Source: Enhygromyxa salina (lineage in GTDB: Bacteria; Myxococcota_A; Polyangia; Nannocystales; Nannocystaceae). Taken from it: a stretch of DNA of 64,000 nt. Location of the stretch: the NCBI RefSeq assembly GCF_002994615.1, contig NZ_PVNK01000118.1:1-64000 (forward strand), read 5' to 3'. The translations under genes were made by a program, and so were the position numbers. Shown here one piece after another: positions 25,826 to 33,897 of this stretch (position 1 is the first letter of the stretch; each line of letters begins with the position of its first letter). Below the pieces are notes generated by a model. The model was not told the DNA's origin. It saw only the letters and a list, made by a program, of their open reading frames with translations, and did not search any database.

Positions 25826-27073
25826 ATGTCTCGCATCACGTCACTCCCTTTCATCTCGCTGCTTGGACTCGTCGCGCTCGCCTGCACGACGCAGACCGAG
25901 CTCCCGGCCGACACCGGGGTCGCGACGATCAGCACCACCGCCACCACCGACACCACCGCCGAAGACAGCTCGACCACCGACACCGACGCCGAAGACAGCT
26001 CGAGCGACGACGCGGGCGCCCCCTGCAGCGGCGACGAAGACTGCCCGTCAGGTCAGGTCTGCCTCCCGGGCTCGGGTGAGTGCGGGCCCGCGGACAGCTG
26101 CCTCATTGACGACGACTGCCCCGACGGCCAGACCTGCGAGGACGGCGTGTGCGCGATCGGTGGCGACTGTGGCGGCTTCGAGTTCTCGATCGAGGCGGTG
26201 CCGCCCAACCTGCTGATCATGCTCGACCGCAGCGGGAGCATGAGCGGCAACGTGCCCGACACCAACCTCAACCGCTGGGAGGTCGCCAAGCTCGCGATCG
26301 AGCAGGTCACCACGGGCTTCGACGACAAGATCCGCTTTGGCCTCGCGACCTACTCGGCCTGCGTCGGCAACGGCTGCTCGGCCGGGACCGTCGTGGTCCC
26401 GCTCGCCGATCAAAACGCCGCCGCGATCAACGGCTTTTTGGCCACGACCGTCGGCGAGGGCTCGAACGACGGCCAGAACGTCAACAACGACGGCCTGATC
26501 GAGTATCTGTGCGACTCGGGCGACCCCGAGACCAGCACCGGGAAGTCGCTCCAGGCTCAGGTCGGCAACCCGACCCTGCAGGACCTCGAGCGCGACAACG
26601 CGATCTTGTTGATCACAGACGGGTCCGAGAGCGGCGATTGCGTCGACAACGAGATCGACGGGCCGGTCGCGGCCGCCAACTTGTTTGGCCAGGCGACCCC
26701 GGTCAAGGTGTTCGCCGTCGGCTTCGGCGGGGCCAACCTCAGCGAGGTCAACGACATCGCCGAGGCCGGCGGGACCGAGATGGGCTACCTCGCGGACCAG
26801 GCCGACGAGCTCGACATGGCCCTCGACCAGATCGCCAACGCCGTCGCGACCTGTACCTTCGAGCTCGACCAGGTCCCGCCCGACCCCAACGAGATCTACG
26901 TGTTCTTCGACAAGGACCCCGCGGGCGTGCCCAACGATCCCAACGAGGGCTGGACCTACGACCCGATGACCAACACGGTGACCTTCCACGGCCCGGCCTG
27001 TGACGCGATCAAGGGCGGGGTCGTGGTCGACATCGACATCGTCTACGGCTGCAACATGCCACCGATCGGCTGA
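25826..27073 (+). CDS. VWA-domain lipoprotein
   Basis: Encodes 415 residues from the ATG at 25826. The leader ends in lipobox VALAC (Cys 20). A Thr/Ser/Glu/Asp-rich linker follows, then Cys pairs (GDEDCPSGQVCLPGSGEC, DDDCPDGQTCEDGVC) of a small repeat that is common in myxobacterial lipoproteins. From about residue 127 there is a von Willebrand A domain: NLLIMLDRSGSMSG with the metal-site DxSxS, then LLITDGSESGDC and VKVFAVGFGG. The C-terminus has FFDKDPAGVPNDP. Expected on the cell surface or in the periplasm, binding a protein partner through Mg2+. Start choice: the frame is open further left, but the leader begins here. Confidence 0.87.
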   Translation: MSRITSLPFISLLGLVALACTTQTELPADTGVATISTTATTDTTAEDSSTTDTDAEDSSSDDAGAPCSGDEDCPSGQVCLPGSGECGPADSCLIDDDCPDGQTCEDGVCAIGGDCGGFEFSIEAVPPNLLIMLDRSGSMSGNVPDTNLNRWEVAKLAIEQVTTGFDDKIRFGLATYSACVGNGCSAGTVVVPLADQNAAAINGFLATTVGEGSNDGQNVNNDGLIEYLCDSGDPETSTGKSLQAQVGNPTLQDLERDNAILLITDGSESGDCVDNEIDGPVAAANLFGQATPVKVFAVGFGGANLSEVNDIAEAGGTEMGYLADQADELDMALDQIANAVATCTFELDQVPPDPNEIYVFFDKDPAGVPNDPNEGWTYDPMTNTVTFHGPACDAIKGGVVVDIDIVYGCNMPPIG

Positions 27074-27098
27074 GCGGGTCGACCTGCCCGGCCAGGCC

Positions 27099-27200
27099 AG
27101 GCCTCGGAGCCAGTTCGGCCAGGCCTCGGAGCCAGTTCGGCCAGGCCTCGGAGCCAGTTCGGCCAGTTCGGCCAGTTCGGCCAGTTCGGCCAGTTCGGCC
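27099..27200. repeat. 22-bp and 9-bp tandem repeats
   Basis: The 22-bp unit aggcctcggagccagttcggcc occurs three times (27099-27164), followed by the 9-bp unit agttcggcc four times (27165-27200). The 9-bp unit is the last part of the 22-bp unit, so the array grew in two steps. It lies between two lipoprotein genes, 26 bp after a stop codon. No coding function is likely. Confidence 0.85.
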
Positions 27201-27349
27201 ATGACCGAGCTGCCCTTGTTCGGGCGCGGGCCCTCGCGGGCGACCGCTCGAGCTGATTCGCGCCGATTTGTCGTGGACAGTCACGGCCGGGCCCCGACTT
27301 CAAGGGTGAGCAGGGCCCGCGCACGCACACTCGCGCGGGCAGAGCCCCC

Positions 27350-29386
27350 ATGTCTGTACGCCGCACCGTTCCCATCCTTCCTTGCGCCTTCGTCCCGATC
27401 CTCGTGGCGGGCGCGTGCACCTCGGACCCGAGCGACGAGAGCTTCGAGCGGGCCGGTAACCTCGTCGAGAATTTCGACCTGCCCGTCGAGGAGCCCTACT
27501 TCATCGTGACCCGCATCGACCCGACGGACTGCGTCCTGCCCGGGTGCGGCGGGTGGTTCGTCAAGTGGGTCGGTGCCGAGCAGACCCGCTGCGCCGACAA
27601 CAGCTGGGAGCCCGAGTGCCACATGCTCACCCTCGACCTCTCGGCCCTCGAGCTCAGCGCGCCGGCCGAGGCCGCGCTCCGCGAGCGAATCACGAGCCAG
27701 AAGGTGTTGGTCAAAGGCGAGCTCATCGAGGTCATGACCAAGAACGAATTCGTCGCCGACACCTTGGTCGTCAGCGAGATCCTGGGCCCGACCCAAGCCC
27801 AGATCGGCCCCGCGGGCGGCCACCTCGAGGTCGTCGACGGCCCGATCGCGGGGCTCGTCGTCGAGGTGCCGCCGGGCGCCGTCGACGAGCCGACGGGGTT
27901 TTCGATCCAGGCCCGCGACACCCTCGTCCTCGACGAGGTCGACGCCGCCGTCGGCCTCGCCGCCGAGCTCAGCCCCCACGACCTCAGCTTTGATAAACCG
28001 GTCACCGTGACCATGCCCTTGACCGGGCCGATCGAGGCCGACAACCCGGTGATGATGTTCAAGCAGGGCCAAGACGGGGCTCAGATCGCGCTGCCCGAAG
28101 ATCCCATGGATCAGCTCAACGGCGAGATCCGCGTGCGCGTCGGCCAGTTCTCGATCTTTCAGCCCTTTCAGCGCGACATCGATCAGATGGTCGCCGACGC
28201 CGAGTCGATGGCGAGCTGCGAGAACCTCTCCGAGCTCGAGGCCTTCGGCGACCCGTGGGCCGAGCACCTGTACTTTTACGAGGGCATGTCGGCGAGCGGG
28301 ACCGTGTTCGGTGTCCAGGCCCTCGGGGGCGTCGACGCGGTCTACGACCTCTTTCACAGCCAGATCGGCGCCTATTGGTATGTCGGCCTGGGTCTGTACA
28401 CGACCGTGCTCGGCGGCGCCGGCACCTACTACGCGGGCTGGGGCTACGGCGAGCGCGACTCGATCCAAGACGCCTGGACCGGCAACGTCGTCGGGGCCTC
28501 GGGCGACATCGACATCCTCAGCGCGTTCTCGGGCTTCTTGGGCCTCAGCGTCGGCGCCGCGGCGTTCACCTCGTGCGCGGACCTGAGCCACCTCCCCCAT
28601 ATCCCCAACAACCGCTTTTGCTACCTCGAAGAGATCCAGACCCCGTGGGACGACGCGGTGTTCGGCGCCGGGGGGACGGTCGGCCTCGGCATCAACTTCG
28701 TGCCGGAGTTTGGCGCCGGCATCAGCAACATCGGGGTCAGCGACGGCTGGTGGACCAGCTGGCAGCTGTACAACTCGTTGCTGTCGGGGGTCTTGAGCTT
28801 CGGCGGGGTCCCCCATGACCTCGTCGAGGTCTCCGTCGAGGCCCCAGCGCTCAGCGACACCGCGACCTACCTCCAGATCAACTCGCCCGACGAAAGCGAG
28901 CTCGGCCGCGGACGCGAGATGGCCCGGGCGATCTTGTTGACGGCCGCGACGCCCGACATGCGCAGGCCCGCGGCCGAGCTTGCGATCTTGCGGGGCTTGG
29001 CCCGCGACGAGGGCCAGACCGTCGGCCAGTACTGCGCGCCGCCCGACTCGCGCTGCATCTCGGGCCAGCTCGAGTACTGGAGCTCCAACAATTGCATCTC
29101 GGGCCCGGCGAGCGGCGTCGCCGAGCTGAGCCGCGTGCTCGACGGCGGCGGCGAGGAGCTCATCGGCGAGATCGAGATCGGCGAAGACGGGAGCTTTTGC
29201 GCCGACATGAGCGACGACGAGTGGTACCGCATTGTCCAGCGCGATCAGGACGGCAGCGACTGCTGGCCAGGCTACCTCGTCGAGTGCAACTATTGGATCG
29301 GCCCCGGCACAGGCGACAGCGGCGGGGTCTGCTCGCTCGACACCTGCGAGGACCTCGGAACCATCGCCTTCGACTGCGGGTCTTGA
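27350..29386 (+). CDS. Large lipoprotein with ZU5-like domain
   Basis: Encodes 678 residues. The leader (MSVRRTVPILPCAFVPILVAGAC) has a lipobox with Cys 23. Residues of about 150-230 match the ZU5 pattern: IGPAGGHLEVVDG, VEVPPGAVDEPTGFSI, then LSFDKPVTVTMPL. ZU5-like domains in bacterial surface proteins often precede self-cleaving or adhesive modules. The central part (300-470) is Gly/Tyr/Trp-rich and hydrophobic (GAYWYVGLGLYTTVLGGAG) and might insert in or lie on a membrane. The C-terminal 140 residues have about ten Cys (GQYCAPPDSRCISGQ, CSLDTCEDLG). The function is unknown. Nine bases separate it from the next gene, suggesting cotranscription. Confidence 0.82.
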   Translation: MSVRRTVPILPCAFVPILVAGACTSDPSDESFERAGNLVENFDLPVEEPYFIVTRIDPTDCVLPGCGGWFVKWVGAEQTRCADNSWEPECHMLTLDLSALELSAPAEAALRERITSQKVLVKGELIEVMTKNEFVADTLVVSEILGPTQAQIGPAGGHLEVVDGPIAGLVVEVPPGAVDEPTGFSIQARDTLVLDEVDAAVGLAAELSPHDLSFDKPVTVTMPLTGPIEADNPVMMFKQGQDGAQIALPEDPMDQLNGEIRVRVGQFSIFQPFQRDIDQMVADAESMASCENLSELEAFGDPWAEHLYFYEGMSASGTVFGVQALGGVDAVYDLFHSQIGAYWYVGLGLYTTVLGGAGTYYAGWGYGERDSIQDAWTGNVVGASGDIDILSAFSGFLGLSVGAAAFTSCADLSHLPHIPNNRFCYLEEIQTPWDDAVFGAGGTVGLGINFVPEFGAGISNIGVSDGWWTSWQLYNSLLSGVLSFGGVPHDLVEVSVEAPALSDTATYLQINSPDESELGRGREMARAILLTAATPDMRRPAAELAILRGLARDEGQTVGQYCAPPDSRCISGQLEYWSSNNCISGPASGVAELSRVLDGGGEELIGEIEIGEDGSFCADMSDDEWYRIVQRDQDGSDCWPGYLVECNYWIGPGTGDSGGVCSLDTCEDLGTIAFDCGS

Positions 29387-29395
29387 GGGTCGAGC

Positions 29396-30280
29396 ATGGC
29401 CACGCGCGTCGCCTACTTCACCGCCGGGACCGTCGGCGCCGGACACCTCGTCCGCGGCGAGGCGATTCGCCGCGGGCTGGCCCGCGCGGGCTTCACCGGC
29501 GAGGTCCGCAGCTTCGGGCCGGCGACCGGTTTCGACGGGTGGCTGTCGGGCGACCACCTCAGCGTCGAGGTCCGCGACGACCCGATGCTCGCCGATCCGG
29601 ACCTCGCCCCGCGCTCGGCCCTCGGCCGGGCGCTGCTCGACTGGCAGCCCGACCTGGTCATCGTCGATATGTTCTGGGCCCCGGTCCGTCACCTGCTCGC
29701 CCGGCTCGGCTGCCCGGCGTGGCTGCTGGTCCGGGCCTGCCCGCCGGTGTGGCTGACTGGCGCCGGCGCGGTCCGCTTCGACCCGGGGGCCTGGGACCGG
29801 ATCGTTGCGATCGAGCCGATCGGCGCCGAGGTCTTGACCCACGCCATCGACCCAATTGTGATCGCCAACCCCAACGAGTGCGCCGGGCCGGGCCGTCTGC
29901 GCGAGCTGCTCGGGGCCCCAGATGATCGGCCCCTGGTCGTCGTCAGTCACGCTGGCAAGCCAGCCGAGCGCGGCGAGCTCGAGGCCCGGGCCCAGGCGCG
30001 AGCGCCTGCTGGAGCGACGGTCGTGCGCCTCGACCCCGACGGCCCCGGCCGCGGTCTGTTTCCAGCCGCGCGGACCCTCGGCGGGGCCGACCTCGTCGTC
30101 AGCGGCGTCGGCTACAACTCGTTTTGGGAGGCCCACTGGCTCGGCTGGCACGAGCGGACCGAGTTTTGCCCCTTCGCGCGCAGCATCGATCGCCAGGGGC
30201 TTCGCCTCGCCCGCTTTCGCGGCCACCGAGCGCGAGCCAACGGGGCCGACACCCTCGCCCAGTGGGTGCTAGCGAGCTGA
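29396..30280 (+). CDS. MurG-like GT-B glycosyltransferase, small
   Basis: Encodes 294 residues; gaggg precedes the ATG. The N-terminus (VAYFTAGTVGAGHLVRGEAI) resembles the Gly-rich acceptor loop of MurG- and PseG-like GT-B enzymes, with the GAGH variant of the GGH motif. LVIVDMFWAP closes the first Rossmann half; the second half has PLVVVSHAG and ADLVVSGVGYNSFWEAHWLG, the donor-binding region. It is shorter than MurG (about 350). The donor and acceptor are unknown. No membrane segment. It follows a large surface lipoprotein gene closely, so it might modify a cell-envelope component, but nothing proves that link. Confidence 0.75.
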   Translation: MATRVAYFTAGTVGAGHLVRGEAIRRGLARAGFTGEVRSFGPATGFDGWLSGDHLSVEVRDDPMLADPDLAPRSALGRALLDWQPDLVIVDMFWAPVRHLLARLGCPAWLLVRACPPVWLTGAGAVRFDPGAWDRIVAIEPIGAEVLTHAIDPIVIANPNECAGPGRLRELLGAPDDRPLVVVSHAGKPAERGELEARAQARAPAGATVVRLDPDGPGRGLFPAARTLGGADLVVSGVGYNSFWEAHWLGWHERTEFCPFARSIDRQGLRLARFRGHRARANGADTLAQWVLAS

Positions 30281-30470
30281 GCGGCCGCTGCTTGCAGGAT
30301 GCTGGCCTCGGCCACAACAAGCGAAAGACGAGGGCACGACGGCGCAAAGTTTACGGCAGCTCAGCCCGTCGCTCCCTGCTCAACTCGGGCCATTATTGCT
30401 GAAGACGCCACGACAGAAGCCCCAATTAATCGAGAGCTCGTTCACGTCAACACTGACACATCGGCCCATC

Positions 30471-31622
30471 ATGCCAGCCTCCGCCACGGGAGCCCTTGCC
30501 GGAACGAAGGGAAGCGTCGCCCCATCGCCCCCCGCCCCCGCTTTCACGGTGCATGAAATCCGCACGATCAGCGAACAGTCGGATCGCTACCACGGCTGGC
30601 CAACGCTCACCCGCCGCCGCAGCGGTGAATTGCTGGTGGTGTGTTCCGGCGGACGTCAGAGCCACGCCGGCCCCTTCGGCCGGGTCGAATTGATTCGTTC
30701 GTACGACGACGGGGCGACCTGGACCTGGCCCCGGACGATCCTGGACAGCCCGATTGACGACCGCGACGCCGGAATCACAGAGACCGCGCAGGGGACGCTG
30801 CTGGCCACGACCTTCACGTCGGTCGCCTTCGAGCTTTACTATCACCGCGCGATAGCGGCTGCTGCAACCGACAACCCGACGATGCCGAAGGCTCAACTCG
30901 CGCGGTGGCAGGCGGTCTGGCGGCGACTTCCCGAGGGGCAGCACGCCAACCTTCTGGGGTGCTGGATGCTGCGCTCGGAAGACGGCGGTCTAAACTGGTC
31001 GCCGGCCCAGCGCGTGCCCGCAAACAGCCCACACGGGCCGGTCAACCTGAGTGATGGTCGCCTGCTGTACGCCGGCGTGGGGTTGTGGACCGACGAGCGC
31101 ATCGTTGGAGTCTGGACCTCAGCAGACGACGGTCGCTCGTGGGATCTGCAGGCACGGCTGCCAGTTCGGCCCGGCGATGTTTCGGCCGAATACCATGAGC
31201 CCCACGCTGTTGAAGCCAGCGACGGCCGCTGGGTTGTGCAGATCCGAAACCACAATTCGGCCAACGAGAGAGAGACGCTGCAGACACAATCCACCGACGG
31301 CGGCCGAACCTGGACAACACCCCGCCCGATCGGTGTCTGGGGTCTGCCCTCACATCTGCTTCGCCTGTCAGACGGACGCTTGCTGATGACCTATGGCCAC
31401 CGTCAAAAGCCCCTCGGCAACCAGGCCCGACTGAGCGAAGATCACGGCGCGACGTGGTCCGCTCCCATGATCATTCAGGGCGACGCGGCGTCGGAGGATC
31501 TGGGTTATCCGTCGACCGCAGAGCTCTCGCCCGGTCGCTTCGTCACCGTGTGGTACGAGAAGCTGCCTGACAACCCTTTGGCTCAGCTGAGGATGGCCAG
31601 CTGGGAGCTTGTCGTATGTTGA
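30471..31622 (+). CDS. BNR-repeat sialidase-fold protein
   Basis: Encodes 383 residues from the ATG at 30471; a TTG at 30396 would add 25. Five Asp-box repeats are visible: SYDDGATW, SEDGGLNW, SADDGRSW, STDGGRTW and SEDHGATW, each in a beta-propeller blade. RRSGELLVVCSGG near the N-terminus carries the Arg region typical of sialidases, and EYHEPHAVEASDGRWVVQIRN a candidate Glu. This is the exo-sialidase superfamily; whether it cuts sialic acid is open. No convincing signal peptide. Base and codon use differ from neighbours (more A/T in third positions, more Gln and His codons of both kinds), which suggests acquisition by transfer. Confidence 0.8.
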   Translation: MPASATGALAGTKGSVAPSPPAPAFTVHEIRTISEQSDRYHGWPTLTRRRSGELLVVCSGGRQSHAGPFGRVELIRSYDDGATWTWPRTILDSPIDDRDAGITETAQGTLLATTFTSVAFELYYHRAIAAAATDNPTMPKAQLARWQAVWRRLPEGQHANLLGCWMLRSEDGGLNWSPAQRVPANSPHGPVNLSDGRLLYAGVGLWTDERIVGVWTSADDGRSWDLQARLPVRPGDVSAEYHEPHAVEASDGRWVVQIRNHNSANERETLQTQSTDGGRTWTTPRPIGVWGLPSHLLRLSDGRLLMTYGHRQKPLGNQARLSEDHGATWSAPMIIQGDAASEDLGYPSTAELSPGRFVTVWYEKLPDNPLAQLRMASWELVVC

Positions 31623-31680
31623 TCAGGTGCCCTGAGTGACCTTGAGCATGCCGCAGCGCAGGCGCACTCGCGTCGCGCGA

Positions 31681-33705
31681 TCAGTCGGCGCAGCCCAAGC
31701 GAAACACCGCGGTGTTGCGCTCGTCGTGAATCAGGACGCCAGCTTCGGTCGCTACGATCTCGACGGACCCCGCGATCGTGTCGTCGCCGAGCTCGAACTC
31801 GAGCCAGGGCTGCTCGACGGAGCCCTCACCCCTGTGGTGGAACAGGCGCAGAGGCGCGCCAGCCAGGGCCCAGGCCCGACCGTGGCCGTCGTCGGCGATC
31901 CCGAGGATCGGCTCGGGCACGCTCTCGAGCGGGACCCAGGCCAGCTCGTCTGCGTCCCAGCGCCGAATGTCCTCGACGAGGTAGGGATCGTCCAGGCCCT
32001 CGAGCCAGGCGCGACGCGCCAGGATCTCGCCGCCGACACGCACGAGCGCCGCCGACTCGAGCTCCTCGTGCAGGGGCGCGCCGAGCTCGGTCCAGGTCGC
32101 GCCGTCCCAGGCGAGGACCTCGTCGTCGACGGTGATCACAACCAGCGAGCTCGCGTCGCCGGTCAGCCCGATGATCGATCCGCGGCCCTGTTGGGCGCCG
32201 AGGAGCTCGGACCACTGCGCGCCGTCAAAGCGCCAGACCCGGCCCGTGCCTGCGCTGGTCCCGATCACGAACACGCGATCGCTGGCGCTGCCCCACAGCT
32301 GGCCGAGGCTCTCGAGCCCCGGTTGCTGCGGCCAGGCCTCGGTCGCCCCGCCCTCGAGGCGCTGGAGCTCGTGGCCGCCGTCGCCGTCGAGCGCGACGCT
32401 GAGCCAGCCCGAGTCGACCCCCTCGGGCCAAAAGCCCTTGATGACTCCGGCGCCGGGGCCCTCGTAGAGCTCGACCACCGTGACCCACGCGCCCTGCCCC
32501 TCGTCGAAGCGGCGCAGGGTCTGGGGCGTGCGCTCGAACACCGCGTCGAGGTCGTGGGCGGCGGCTGGCCAGGGGAAGATCGAGGTGAACTCGAGCACGG
32601 GCTCGAGCGCGATCGGTGGCACGGGCACGAAGGTGTGGATGCTGGGAGACAGACCGAGGGTGTAGATTCGATCGGGGCCGCCAGCGACGGCGCGGATCTG
32701 GCCTCCGGTCTCGCCGAGCTCGTGGATCGTGGCGTCGAAGATCTTCGTGGGTGGTGAGCTGCCATCCCAGCGGAACATCGCCGGGTCCGAGACGCCCACC
32801 TGCGCGTAGACGGCGTCGTCGTCGGGCAGCAGGCGCCGGGCCGCGCCCTCGAGCATGACCTCGGTCCAGGCGCCCTGAGCCGAGCGGTGTACGAGCCGGG
32901 TCGTGACCATGTTCTTCGCTGCCCACAGGCCCCCCTGGGCATCGACCGCGATCTGCTCGCCGTCGAAGCTCGGATCGGGGTGTTGCTCGACCTCCCAGGC
33001 GCCGTCGACGAAGTGGGCAAACCACCCATCCTCGGCGCTGAGCCACAGCTCGCCGTCGGCCAGCGGCCAAAAGTCGAGGCCGTAGTCGAGCGCGGGGCCC
33101 TCGAGCGGGTCCCAGCCTCCGTCGACCCAACGCCACAGCTGCGGCGCGCAGCAGCCCGAGCTGCCCATCAGGTAGACCTCGCCGTCGTCGGCGACGCGGA
33201 TGAGGTCGATGGTCACTCCGTCGAGCTCTCCGTCGATCGTGGACTCGAGCACGGCCCCGTCCCAGTACATCGCGTTGTTGTTGTTGGACAGCCAGACCTC
33301 ATCGAGGCTGCGCGCGGCGACGCCCATGGAGCTGGCGAGCTTGTCGAAGCCCAGGTCCTCGTGCCAGACCAGGCGGGCGCCGTCGTAGGTCAAGAGCGCG
33401 CCGTCGCCGTAGGCCACGAAGTGATCGCCCTCGGACCACAAATCTTGGAGGCTGGGCAAGTGCGTGCGCGCGAGCGTCCACTCGCCCACGATCTCCATGC
33501 AGGCCTCGCCGGTCTCGGTCGAGGACTCGGTCGAGCCCGTGCCCGTGTCTGTCGCCGTGGCCGTGCTCGTGCCGCCCGAGGAGGTCGTGCCCGGGCCCTC
33601 GTCGCCCGGCAGCGGTCCGCCGCAGCCCAGGACCAGGCCGAGGAGGCTGGCCGAGACGACGAGCGGTTGCCGGGGGCGGCGGGCGGCGGAGGCGTTGAAG
33701 ACCAT
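31681..33705 (-). CDS. Beta-propeller-like lipoprotein
   Basis: Encodes 674 residues. The leader ends in lipobox LVLGC (Cys 28), followed by a Ser/Thr/Gly linker (TTSSGGTSTATATDTG). The rest is a series of Trp-rich beta repeats of about 45 residues (DEVWLSNNNNAMYWDG, LWRWVDGGWDPL, RVWRFDGAQWSELLG, EVLAWDGATWTELGAP), the pattern of propeller proteins often noted as WD40-like or Kelch-like in myxobacteria. Two Cys in SGCCAP and one in the C-terminal RLGCAD. Expected on the outer surface, for binding. The gene is alone, read leftward against the sialidase-fold gene; their ends are 58 bp apart. Confidence 0.83.
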   Translation of the reverse strand: MVFNASAARRPRQPLVVSASLLGLVLGCGGPLPGDEGPGTTSSGGTSTATATDTGTGSTESSTETGEACMEIVGEWTLARTHLPSLQDLWSEGDHFVAYGDGALLTYDGARLVWHEDLGFDKLASSMGVAARSLDEVWLSNNNNAMYWDGAVLESTIDGELDGVTIDLIRVADDGEVYLMGSSGCCAPQLWRWVDGGWDPLEGPALDYGLDFWPLADGELWLSAEDGWFAHFVDGAWEVEQHPDPSFDGEQIAVDAQGGLWAAKNMVTTRLVHRSAQGAWTEVMLEGAARRLLPDDDAVYAQVGVSDPAMFRWDGSSPPTKIFDATIHELGETGGQIRAVAGGPDRIYTLGLSPSIHTFVPVPPIALEPVLEFTSIFPWPAAAHDLDAVFERTPQTLRRFDEGQGAWVTVVELYEGPGAGVIKGFWPEGVDSGWLSVALDGDGGHELQRLEGGATEAWPQQPGLESLGQLWGSASDRVFVIGTSAGTGRVWRFDGAQWSELLGAQQGRGSIIGLTGDASSLVVITVDDEVLAWDGATWTELGAPLHEELESAALVRVGGEILARRAWLEGLDDPYLVEDIRRWDADELAWVPLESVPEPILGIADDGHGRAWALAGAPLRLFHHRGEGSVEQPWLEFELGDDTIAGSVEIVATEAGVLIHDERNTAVFRLGCAD

Positions 33706-33897
33706 CCACGCATGATAGCTGGTCGAACTCTAAAGCTCGTAGGTCTGAAAGGCTCGGCGCGCACCGATCGACGAAGTTGCCCCTGCCGCGTCCACATGGT
33801 CACCACCTGACCGCGGGGCGGCCCGCAGAATATTCGCCGCGGGCGCGCTGCTGATCACCGCGGCGTTCACGACCGCAGGCCCCGACCGCAGCCGCCC

